This document shows positions 1 through 8,688 of a DNA stretch of 10,727 nucleotides, piece by piece (positions within the stretch are counted from its first letter, which is position 1; every line of letters starts with the position of its first letter). The notes below the pieces were generated by a model, which saw only the letters and a program-made list of their open reading frames with translations, had not been told where the DNA came from and made no database searches. The position numbers were made by a program, and so were the translations under genes. This stretch comes from Monoraphidium neglectum (taxonomy: Eukaryota > Chlorophyta > Chlorophyceae > Sphaeropleales > Selenastraceae): the NCBI RefSeq assembly GCF_000611645.1, contig NW_014013347.1:1349-12075 (forward strand), given 5' to 3'.

Positions 1-217
1 GGGGAGGCGGGAAAGCGACGCAGGCTCAGCAGGATTAGGAAGCATTGAGAATTTGGACTTTGCATTCAGGAAGCCCCTGGCTAGCAAGTGCTCTTGCACC
101 ACATGCAGCTTCGCAGATATGCGCACCAGCCTTTCAGAGGCACCACCCTCTCAGCATCCCTGTGCTGAATGCAGTTGGGATACGCCCCTCACCTTCCATG
201 GTTCCGCATCTTTGTCA

Positions 218-249
218 TGTAAATTGACCTTCTCCTCATGAAAAATAAA
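218..249 (+). terminator. Probable polyadenylation signals of an off-window plus-strand gene
   Basis: TGTAA at 218-222 is followed by AATAAA at 244-249 in a locally AT-rich stretch. TGTAA is the common green-algal polyadenylation signal. The gene itself is not visible, so this rests on signal match and base composition only. Confidence 0.35.
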
Positions 250-339
250 ATTGAAGTCACTCCTGGTTCAAGAGATGCATAGCGACAGAGGGTGCACAAC
301 GCGCGAGTGCGCTTGAGCGTATTGTTGTGTGCACGGCGG

Positions 340-369
340 TGCGTGCGTGTGTGCATGCGTGCGTGCGTC
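340..369. repeat. Alternating GT/GC simple-sequence tract
   Basis: This is a degenerate (TGCG)n/(TG)n tract of alternating pyrimidines and purines, lying just past the stop of the F-box/SAP gene. It is a microsatellite-like tract and could adopt Z-DNA in principle. No function is implied. Confidence 0.6.
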
Positions 370-382
370 AATTTGTCGTTCT

Positions 383-2080
383 CTAGGCAAACCTACGGGA
401 TGCCTCTTCTGCTGTAAGTCTGCACACACGTGAGAGTGTAAGATCCGCACGGTTGGGTGGCGCCTGGCTGGTACGGCCTATGTCCTCTGCTTCCATGGCC
501 ACAAGAATCCTCCAACGCGGGGCCCACCTGTCTAGGTGGTATTCATCCATCGCGTCATGCTGCCACACCCGCTGTGCACGTTCCCGCTTCAAAGCCTTGA
601 ACTGTGGGCGTAGCCAGCAAGGGAAGGGACCGCATGGGGGCCGCGAGCTGCAGCGATGAGATGCGGCCGTGTCATCCCTGATACAGAGCATTGGTGTGTG
701 CAAGCCCCTGCACCATCTCCCCGGCTGCGGTGGAATGACACATTCTGAACGCTGAATTCATCCGGGTCCATCAGCCCGGCAAGTTTGCTGCAATCAACCC
801 GCCCCCCTCCTTACTTGCCCAGCAGCTGCCAACTGGGCGCCTGCTGGCTCGGCAGCTGCTGCGTCATTCGTACGCACCAACTGCTTGAACCACTCTGGAA
901 GTTGGGGCCTGGCGCGCGGCACGCCGTCATCTCCAAGGCACCCCAATACCCGGGTGACGAGATCAAGTTTGTTGCCCTTGGTAGAACGCCCCAGCTCCCG
1001 CAGCCACCTTGCTTTGTGAGAAGGGGCGTTGTCGCATGGGGAGGAATGTGTGGACCAGAAGCAACTGGGCAAATCATATATGCAGAAGTGGATGGCTACA
1101 TGCATGCGTTTGCACTGCTCAACGGTTGACAGCAATTTTCGGCTCAATCCCCCTGCTGGGCTCACTTCTTGAGGGTGTCAACATTGGCGATGGGAACATC
1201 ATGCGGCTTGAGCCGCAGTCGCGGCTCTTCCGAAGCAGTGCCAAAGGCGGCCACCTCGGGGGGCAGCGCCGGCAGCCCTGCACTGTACGCCCAGCAGTGC
1301 GGCCACCAGACCAGGGACGCGACCACGGTGAAGGCGCGCTTGCAGGTGAGGGCAAGGCCGAGGGTTTGAAGGAAGATCTCTGCAATATGCCAAGAAAGGG
1401 TTGGCAACACACTCAAGAAGGAAAATGAAATCTTGACGAAGCGACACCTGCATGTGCTTCTGCAGCAGCACATTCGTGTGGGCCCTCGCCTTATTGCGGA
1501 GTGGTATGCATCAAACCCGATTGGCGCGTGGCGTAGAAAAGACAATCGCAGCCGAGCGCGATAGCAAGGCTGTACAGACATCGGGGCTGCCAGCAGTTGC
1601 AGGCGCCCGCTTACCTGACTTGGGCCAGAGCGCGCTGTGCGCCTTGGAAGGGACGAGGCGTTGCACGATTTCAGCCTGTCGGCGGCAGGAAGGAAGCCAG
1701 GAAGAAGGCTGCGCTTTGCTACACGACGACACTGAGGAGAGGCTTGGAGCGTGTGTAGAATGTGTCTTGAGGTACCGAAAGTGGGAGGCACTGATGACCC
1801 AGATAATCCAGAGGGATTGCGTGCTGCATCATGTGGCCCTGCAGCTCACCAGAATGGAGTCGGGAAGGTCGGTCAGTCCACGACCGGCGCGCCCGCTTCG
1901 TGTCACGCGCGCAGCCATCAGCTGGCTTGGCTGCTGTTCTGATGCATGTTCCTGTGCCTGCACCTGTTCGGCGTGCTTCTCAGTCTCCTCCTCCTCCTCC
2001 TCCTCCTCCTCTTCATCCTCCTCCTCCTCCCTCTCCTCCTCCTCTTCAACCTCCTCCTTTTCCTCCTCCTCCTCCTCCTC

Positions 2081-2122
<42 letters not shown>

Positions 2123-2569
2123 GCGCCCCTCAACCTGCCCTTGCTGTTGCTGCAGCTTATCCTGGTGCAGCTGCTGCTCCTTGTGTGCTTGCTGCCACTG
2201 ATCATAGGCTTCTGTATGCCACTTCAGATCCTGCGCCTGCTGAACCTGCGCCACGGCCTCTGCTGCACGCTGCTGGCTCCGCAGCCAGCGCACATGATCG
2301 GCCTGCACTGGCAACCGCTGCAGGGGTTGCTGCGGCTGCTGCGACTTAGGAGGCAGCTCCATGGGCTCGTGCGGTTGCTGCTGCCGTGAGTGTCTCCCGG
2401 GTGGCACATCCTGCTGTCCTTCTTGCTCGGGCAGGGCCTGCTGTGGGTGCACCTGCGCAAACTGCACGCTCTGCAGCAGCGGCTGCGTGTTTGGCGTAGG
2501 GTGGGGCTGCTGTTCCTCGACATATCCAAGCAGGGCGTATGGGCCCAGGAAGGTCTGCAGCTGCTCCAT
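383..2569 (-). CDS. F-box and SAP domain protein with polyQ/polyE N-terminus (468 aa, 5 exons)
   Basis: Predicted exons, transcript order: 2569-1850, 1675-1615, 1379-1166, 1007-815, 601-383. All junctions are GT-AG and the phases close (0, 1, 2, 0), giving 468 residues. Residues 1-150 are Gln-rich. Residues 151-162 are polyQ and 163-195 mostly Glu. The F-box begins with LPDSIL (235-240), continues with AEIVQRL in exon 2, and ends with LALTCKRAFTVVASLVWW in exon 3 (to about 286). A SAP motif spans about 326-356 (TLKKWLRELGRSTKGNKLDL across the exon 3/4 junction). The tail is basic and of unknown kind. F-box proteins bind SKP1 in SCF ubiquitin ligases; SAP domains bind AT-rich DNA or chromatin, so a nuclear substrate adaptor is inferred. 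ATG 2569 is the first in-frame ATG after an in-frame TGA, but its upstream context is poor and a 5' exon may be missing. The exon 4 donor could instead be GTGCGT near 870. It lies tandem to and downstream of the kelch-BTB gene. Confidence 0.8.
1985..2119 (-). repeat. Coding CAG/GAG repeat (polyQ then polyE)
   Basis: On the plus strand 2084-2119 is an uninterrupted run of twelve CTG, read as twelve CAG (Gln) codons by the minus-strand F-box/SAP gene. About 1985-2083 is a CCT/CTC-rich run read as about 33 residues, mostly Glu. It is broken by single Lys, Val, Arg and Asp codons and by GAA synonyms. The interruptions suggest the Glu part is older or under selection, while the pure CAG part could vary in length by slippage. 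Opposite-strand frames through it give polyLeu, polySer or polyPro and are shadows. Confidence 0.9.
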
Positions 2570-3311
2570 CCAGCTGCGACGGGCTCGGCAATAGTGAGAT
2601 TGGCCTCAGTGGCGTTGGCGGCCAGCGCAGCATGGGCAGCACGGATGTGTGCACGCAACGCTCCCAGTGCCAATGGCACTCGATCAGACCACCCGAAGGT
2701 CTGCAGCTTACAGAAGTTACAATGTTTGTGTATTTGATGCAGGCGAGAGCAAGGATCCCTCACACCTTCACCGCGTGATCTGCGCGGTCTTGTAAATTGA
2801 ACCTCGTCTGGTGTGTGAACTACCTATATGTTCAGTCATCAATCAACCCAAAACTCAGTGGTAGTTCAGGGAGCGAAGGCATTGTTGGATTGTGGGTGCT
2901 GAGCAGGCAACCCCTGCTGGGGCGGCTCGGCAGGCGAGTAGGTGATTCCGTGATTGGACTCATGCACAGATGACGACATATTGCAGCAATCAGTGCAGAA
3001 GGAAACTTCTTGTTCAGAGCGGAATGGCACTCCTGTTCTTAGGGGCATGTTACGGTAGCCTGGCATCGCTCCTCTACTCTCAGCTGCTGCAGCTGCAAGT
3101 TGGTGTGTTGGGTATAGTTGTCCTGCATATACGCTTGATGCCTGCTGCACATCGATACCTCCTTGGTAGACAATCAGAGGTTGTGCCGTCATTGCAAGAT
3201 TGCAGACCTTCCACTCTGGTGGACATTTGCACTCAATCATTGTCAGCGGCGTCAAAGGGCCAGGGCGCACGCATCAGGCGAGGTGGCGCCATTTGATTGT
3301 GCAACGCTTCA
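2570..3311 (-). other. Gene-free interval: 3' UTR of the kelch-BTB gene and 5' region of the F-box gene
   Basis: From the kelch-BTB stop (3312) the sequence becomes richer in A and T. Two minus-strand TGTAA signals at 2721-2717 and 2712-2708 mark a probable transcript end near 2690-2700, about 600 bases past the stop. That leaves only about 130 bases for the promoter and 5' UTR of the F-box gene. Two open stretches have no supported gene. One is 3270-2866, an open frame with low third-position GC. The other is about 2700-2596, a frame ending beside the F-box ATG but offset from it. No TATA box was seen. Confidence 0.5.
2708..2721 (-). terminator. Double TGTAA polyadenylation signal of the kelch-BTB gene
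   Basis: TGTAA occurs twice on the minus strand (2721-2717 and 2712-2708). These are the first such signals after the stop codon at 3312, and green-algal genes usually cleave 10 to 20 bases after TGTAA. A 3' UTR of about 600 bases is normal for such genes. Confidence 0.5.
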
Positions 3312-6300
3312 TCAATCAAACAGTGCATCCACGTCGTCAAAAACTGGTTCATGGGCAGCCTCTTCTGCGCCATTGTGACTCCTGCCGCTCCCGGCTCGGC
3401 GCGCCGCGTCCGCCATGAATGCCGGGTGCTGCTCGTTGAGCGCACGCAGCTGGGGGCAGGGTGAGTGTGGAGGGTGGGCAGCACGATGCATCAGTTACGG
3501 GTTAGCCGTTGACCAATGTGCCAGCAAGAGAAGGAAAGAGTCCTGCATGCTCAGCGTTATGGCAGGAGCACATGTGCTTGCAGACCCAAGCGCTGGCTGC
3601 GCGATCCACCTCCAACGAACAAGAGTTTGCAGACTTGAAGTAGACCCCATGTGGTCGGCTATGCACATACACGCACATAGGCAACCACCTGTCGCTCACC
3701 AGCTGGGGCTGCCCGGTCGCGAGCGCGCTCCACTGCCCAGCTACTGCCTGCAGGAGCCCGTCCCTGAGCCGCACTAGCCGCAGCCGCTCGGCAGCTGCTA
3801 CATAGCTCCCCAGCTGCTTGAGTCCTGCGGGCTGCTGCTCAGCCAGAAGGTCCCTCTCCAGCATCTCGATCACAGGCAGCTGTCGTGCAGCGGCCGCCAC
3901 AATTTTGCCGCCGCTGCCCACACTCGAGCCGCTCCCCGCCGTCTCAGCTCCTCCTGCTGCTGCTTTACCCTCGGCTGCTCCCTGTGCTCCGGCGTTTGCT
4001 GAAAGACAGTGCTGCTCCGTGACAGCCACCACGGTGTCTGCATGCCAAAGCAGCCGCCCCTTGGTCGTGCTGTTGAGCCACACCAGGCAGGCGGCCTGCA
4101 GCTTTGGCAGCGCAAAGCGCAGTGCAAAACGTAGGACTGCCCAAACATCGTCCTTACGGTATGACAGCATGATTGCCATGCAGCGATCCTGGGGGCAAAT
4201 ACAGGGAGGTTGGAGGGGTTGTCATTCATGATGTTGGCTGAGGCATGAGAGGGTACTGTTTCAAAGACAGGGTTGAGAAACAGATTGCCTGAGCCTGTGT
4301 GCGCGTCGCACGCGGGTTGGCGCAGGTATGCACACTCCTGGTACGCAGGAAGCGCTGCAGGCCACATGGTCGCGCATCAAGCCCCACCCCACGCCTGCCA
4401 AGCCCCCACATGCACACGGCCAGCTGGCACGCACCCTCAGGGCAGCCCGGCCGCAGGCGACGGCAAGCTCCATGGTTTGCGCCGCGTTGTGTGGGGTGGC
4501 TGCGTCGGCCAGCAGCTGCTCCGCCCTGTCGCCGACCTCCTGGAGCCCTGGCCGGTGCGACAGCTCCGCTGCAACAGCGATCATGTGAGTGCAGGGGCGG
4601 ATGGTATGGGCGAACACACTTCATGCAAAGAACAGCGGGTTGGGAGTGCTGGAGCACGCAGCAACCATGCCGTTTGCAGCCCTGACACGGCTGCAGTCCC
4701 GCAGCAGGCAGCGGTGCTTACAGCACCACAAAACCCCCAGCGTGAAACGCGTCCGAGCAAGCGCACCCGCTCACCTGCCAGCCGCAGCAGCGCAGCCGCA
4801 CCGGCATGGTCGCCCGGCCGCGCGCTGAGCAGTAGCCCCAGCGACTCTGCCATGAGCCCCTCCATGATCAGGCGGTCAGCAGCCAGATGGACCTGGGTCC
4901 ATGACCGGCGCGTTCAACAACGGGAGAGTCCCGGTGTTGAAGGACAACGAATTGGAGGTCTCCCATCCATGTCGCAACAAGGGTCAGGCGCCGCGACTCC
5001 CAAGCTTCCGGCGGTTGTCTGACTGAATCCCTGGCAACCCCTGGGCCCGGGCACTTTACACCTGACAAGCCGAGGGCAACGTAGCAGTATGCATGGGTTG
5101 GCGTGCGCGTGCTTAGAAAAGGAATTACCGTCCTCCAGCCCCCCGCGCACCCGTGCGAGGTCGGCCAGCGGCAGCGCGTCAAGGCAAGCCAGGCCCGCCA
5201 GCCACCGGCACAGCAGCCGCAGCTCCCCCGCGCCCACGCCCTCGACCGGCACCTGGTGGGGAGGGGTACACGCGCAGGTGCATCGGGGTGTCGCGGGTTC
5301 TCAATGTCCAGATTTCCTCATGCTCAGAGAGGCGACGCCCGGGGGTGGATACAGCCCTGAGCCATGGTCCAAGCCGACAATCGATGGCTGACACGGCAGT
5401 ATCGACTTCCAGTGGCGTCTCGGGTGCGTGCACGCCGCGGTACCCAGCAGAAGCACTCCCCTCACCTGAGCTGCGTGGGCGGGAGCAGCGCCGCCGATGA
5501 CGCCGCCGCCGTCGCCGCCGTCGCTGTCAAACATGCCGGACTGGTGCATGTCCAGGAAGAGGCGCGAGTGCAGGGCCAGCAGCACGGCCGGCAGCCGCAC
5601 AGGCGTGCCGCCCCCGCTCGGCACCAGCAGCACCTGCGGGGCCCATGTCGAGGTGCAGAGTGCTTGAGGGATGAGGGGCAGACGATAACATGGGGGGACG
5701 ACGACCACACCACGCATTTGATGCTCCAGCTACCGACCGCCCAGCCATCCTTCTGGCATCGTGCCGCCTTTGGACATGGCAGCGTTCCAACACCCTCGGC
5801 TGACATGGCTCCTCGCCCGTCCCTCTTTCCCAGCCGCCCGCTGCCGCACCAACGCGCCTGCGCGCCGCCGCCGCCCGCCTGCCGCAGCATCTTGGCAAGC
5901 TGCTGCCGGCAGTGCTGGCGGGCCTTAGACGCCTCGCTCGCGCCGGCCGCGTCCGGCGTTGGGGGCACCACGGCGCGCTCCAGCACCTGATCATACGAGT
6001 CAATGCCGCGGGCGCGACACGGCGCATACAGCGTTTGGTGGTAGAGATGAGTAGAGTCCAGGTGCAGACAGCGGCGATGTGCAGAGTGCCGCTCGCAACA
6101 GGCAGCCGGGCTATATGGAGGCAACACAACATGCCATGCCTGCCCTGATATGCGTGAGTGCACTTGGCTCTGGATTGGACCCTACCCACCTGAACCACCG
6201 CCTCTGGCTCCTGCAGGTCGTGCCGCCTGCAGCCGCCCACAAACACCGCCCGCCCACCCAGCGCCGCCCCCCCGTGCCCCGCCACCGCCAGCATGCCGCC

Positions 6301-8688
6301 GCCGCCGCCGCCGCCCGCCGCCTGCTGCGCATGCCGGCGGCCGCTGTCTGCGTGTTGGGTGCAGGTCAGCCACGGCTGCAGCTGGGTCCAGGCGGGGGGG
6401 TCGCTCTCCAAGTCCAGGCAGTACGCATCAGACAGCAACCCGCGCGGCTGCGCCAACGCGCGGCCGCCAAACACCACAAGCCGGCCGCAGTCCGCCAGCA
6501 ACGCCGCGGCCGACTCGCAGCGCGGCGGGGGCCCGGCGCCCTGCGGGGCGCGTGGGTGGCGGAGGCACGGGGAGGGTGGAGTGGCTCACGTGGGCGGCGG
6601 GCTCAACGACACTCACAAGAGGCTGGCTGCCTGCTGGCAGCCACCACCGACAATTCAGCCGGCCTGCCACAGGCCGCCCCTCTGCGACCAAAGAGCGCTC
6701 TTCACATGGCTGCGCCCACATTGCGTGCTTCCAGCAATCACGTGACTACCTCGGCTGCACGCAACCACCCGGCTGTCATCCAGCGACACAGCCCACCCAC
6801 CTGTGTGGCCACCACGGTCCACCGCCGGCTGAGAGGGTCAAGCCGGTGGAGGCGGTAGCCGGCGGCCCGCGCCCGCGACGGCAGCGCCCCCGCCGAGGGC
6901 GGCGGGAGCTGTGGCAGCGCCCATAGGGCGCCCTTGTGGAATGCAAGGGCCAGCAGGGTCGTGCTAACTGGGTAGTCCCCTGGGGTTGAAGGGCATTGGA
7001 GCAGGCCAATGAGGGCGAGACGAAGCAACCAGGCAGCTGCAGATCCCAACCCATGAACAGCAACCCGTACTGGTGGTGAATGTTGATGTGGGGATGCATG
7101 TTGGTTAACCAGGCGTTAACTGCTGGACCAATCCAGGTGGCGCACAACCAGGACATGCACGCCACCCAACTGCGCTCCCCCCCTTCCCCCCGCGCAGCCG
7201 CCTCACCGCCGCCGAGCAACCCGCGCGCACCCTCCGTCGCCAGCCGCTGCCAGGTGCCCGTCGCGAAGCGGTAGGCGTGCACCAGCCCGGCCTTCGCGTC
7301 GGCCGGCCGCCTCTGCCCGGACGCGCGCGTGAATGTGACGCCGCCGTACAGGTACATGGTGCCCCCCTCCTCATCAACCGCCACGCTGTGGTGCATCCTG
7401 GGGGGCGGTGCGGGTGGAGGGCAGGGGGGTCGCACGAGGTCTCACGTGCGAGAAGGGTGAAGAAGGAGGGACTGTGAGGGCCAACACGAACGCGCCAGGG
7501 GTGGCGGAGGAGCATGAGGTGAGTGGCCGGCAATGACAGAGGTGAAGGAAAGTTGCGCTTGGTAACGCCTCCCAGGCTGGCAGAAGCCCGGCGCACCTGG
7601 GGCCGGGCGGCTCGCCGTTTTGGGGCACGGTGTCCGACACCACTGGCAGCTGCTCCGCGCCGCCCGGCATTTGCAGGCCCTGGCGCGTGACAGCGTAGCC
7701 GCGCAGCGCGCCGCAGCAGACGGAAGCGCCGGTGGGGGCGTCTGCGGGGCCGAGCGCGCACGCAGGGCGCAGCGTGTGGGGCGGAAAGCGTGTGGGCGTG
7801 ACTGCTGCAAAAACTGCTGCTGCTGTCTGATTGCAGCGGCCGCTTCTCTGGTTCTTCCGAACGATAGCCCCCAATATGGCCACCTCGCCAGTGACCATGT
7901 ACAAGGATATGCTCACCAGACGAGCGTGCGTAGTCCGCTGCGCGCTCGTCCAGCTGCCCCCCAAATATGTACACACGCCCTTTGTACAGCGCCGCGGAAT
8001 GTCCCACTAGCCCGCAAGACAGCTGGTGCCGCGCCTCGTGCATGCGCCACGCGCCGCCGCCGTCCCGATCCCCCCTGCCCTCGCCTCCCTCGCTGCCGTC
8101 GGCATCCTCGTCTCCAACGCTATTGCCGCCACCTCGCATGCTGATGGGCGCGACGCGCTGCACACGCGCGCTGGCGGCCAGGTCAGCAGGCTTTGTGATG
8201 ACGCGGCTGAAATCGGGCTCCTGGCGCATCGGGCCGCCCTCGCTCAGCCATGCGTCATCGGCGGTCGCCTTGACGGTGGACTGCCGTGCCTCCAGGCCGC
8301 CAAAGACGTGGACGCCGGTTGAGGGGCAGCCGGCGGCGGCCGCGAAGAGGCCGGGGCGGGGGGCGCAGGGGCGGCGCGCAGCGGGTGGTGGCCGCTGCTG
8401 TGCAACGCGTGCGCGCTTCGCCTGCGGCTGCTGCTGCTCCTGCTGTGCTTGATGCTGCTGGTCGTTGGGAGGGTCATTTTCACCACTGTTGCCGTGACGG
8501 TTCAAGTAGTGAATGCTGGCAGTCCATTCGAAAGGCACGTGCGCTGCCAGCTGCTGCTGCAAGCGATCAAGCGGCGTGGCGTCGGTAGGGCCAACGGGGT
8601 GGGCCGCCCCTGTCAGGGCATCTGATATAGCGTCCCAATTAATGTGCGGGTCTTGAGACGCTGCCACGGCCTCCACGGGAACGCTCAT
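3312..8688 (-). CDS. Kelch-repeat/BTB protein, probable CUL3-type ubiquitin ligase adaptor (971 aa, 12 exons)
   Basis: Exons, transcript order: 8688-7917, 7741-7597, 7397-7207, 6979-6801, 6540-6190, 5986-5858, 5633-5466, 5252-5151, 4892-4775, 4568-4435, 4188-3700, 3449-3312. All phases agree; the total is 2916 bases. Introns are 158-260 bases or close to it, GT-AG except intron 6 (GC-AG). Residues 1-120 are Gln/Ala/Pro-rich with a basic KRAR at 91-94. Kelch blades show the hydrophobic-GG signature at about 125-131 (VHVFGG), 238-244 (VYIFGG), 319-324 (MYLYGG), 450-455 (LVVFGG) and 527-532 (AVFVGG). A weaker blade (FHKGALWALP) lies at about 382-391. Residues 590-700 resemble BTB (VLLVPSGGG, AVLLALHSRLF). 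Helices to about 945 resemble BACK. The end is acidic, FDDVDALFD. Kelch propellers bind substrate and BTB binds CUL3; that role is inferred. ATG 8688 follows an in-frame TAG at 8730-8728 with no other ATG between. The exon 6 limits are the least certain part of the model. Confidence 0.87.
5634..5857 (-). other. Predicted GC-AG intron (intron 6 of the kelch-BTB gene)
   Basis: Exon 6 must end in phase 0 to enter the BTB frame at 5633. The nearby GT dinucleotides (about 5853 and 5850) are in the wrong phase. CAG followed by GCGCGT at 5857 is in phase and gives a 224-base intron, matching its neighbours. The alternative is a GT donor near 5793 (about 160 bases), which would add about 21 residues rich in Gly and Arg. 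The acceptor at 5635-5634 is a standard GCAG. Confidence 0.5.

Larger units (their letters stand above)
1..382. other. Intergenic region holding two facing gene 3' ends
   Basis: No coding exon can be supported here. TGTAA at 218-222 and AATAAA at 244-249, both on the plus strand, suggest that bases 1 to about 265 are the 3' untranslated end of a plus-strand gene lying left of the window. The rest should be the 3' untranslated region of the minus-strand F-box/SAP gene, whose stop is at 383-385. No TGTAA was found on the minus strand in this stretch, so the end of that transcript is not located. Bases 340-369 are an alternating GT/GC run. The open frames at 45-241 are short and start without a convincing ATG context. 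Confidence 0.45.

Noticed and set aside
785..1129. Plus-strand 114-codon open frame
   Set aside because: It lies opposite the SAP exon (1007-815), whose minus-strand reading has a recognisable motif and fitting splice phases.
1162..1164. In-frame TGA as the true end of the F-box protein
   Set aside because: It overlaps a strong GTGAGC donor, and splicing there completes a SAP domain in the right phase. Kept as a possible retained-intron isoform.
1511..1791. Long minus-strand frames through 1500-1800 as continuous exons
   Set aside because: Only 1675-1615 has an in-phase reading between a strong pyrimidine-rich acceptor and a GTAAGC donor, and it supplies the missing middle of the F-box.
1831..2389. 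Plus-strand frames encoding polyPro, polyLeu or polySer
   Set aside because: They are the complement of the CAG/GAG tract; the minus-strand frame has the coding-like context on both sides and connects to the F-box.
2596..2763. Possible C2H2 zinc finger on the minus strand (HCNFCK ... HIRAAH)
   Set aside because: The spacing between the Cys pair and the His pair is about 20 residues, too long for a standard finger. The region also contains the likely polyadenylation signals and a probable acceptor.
3233..3330. A TGATTGAT duplication as a frameshift that broke a longer kelch-BTB protein
   Set aside because: The kelch-BTB frame closes with two tandem TGA codons after an acidic tail, and the downstream frame has lower GC at third positions, so a normal stop is simpler.
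6011..6139. Earlier starts of kelch-BTB exon 6 (after AG at 6140 or 6092)
   Set aside because: They are in phase but need introns of 50 or 98 bases, much shorter than the others. The acceptor at 5988-5987 gives 203 bases and keeps frame.
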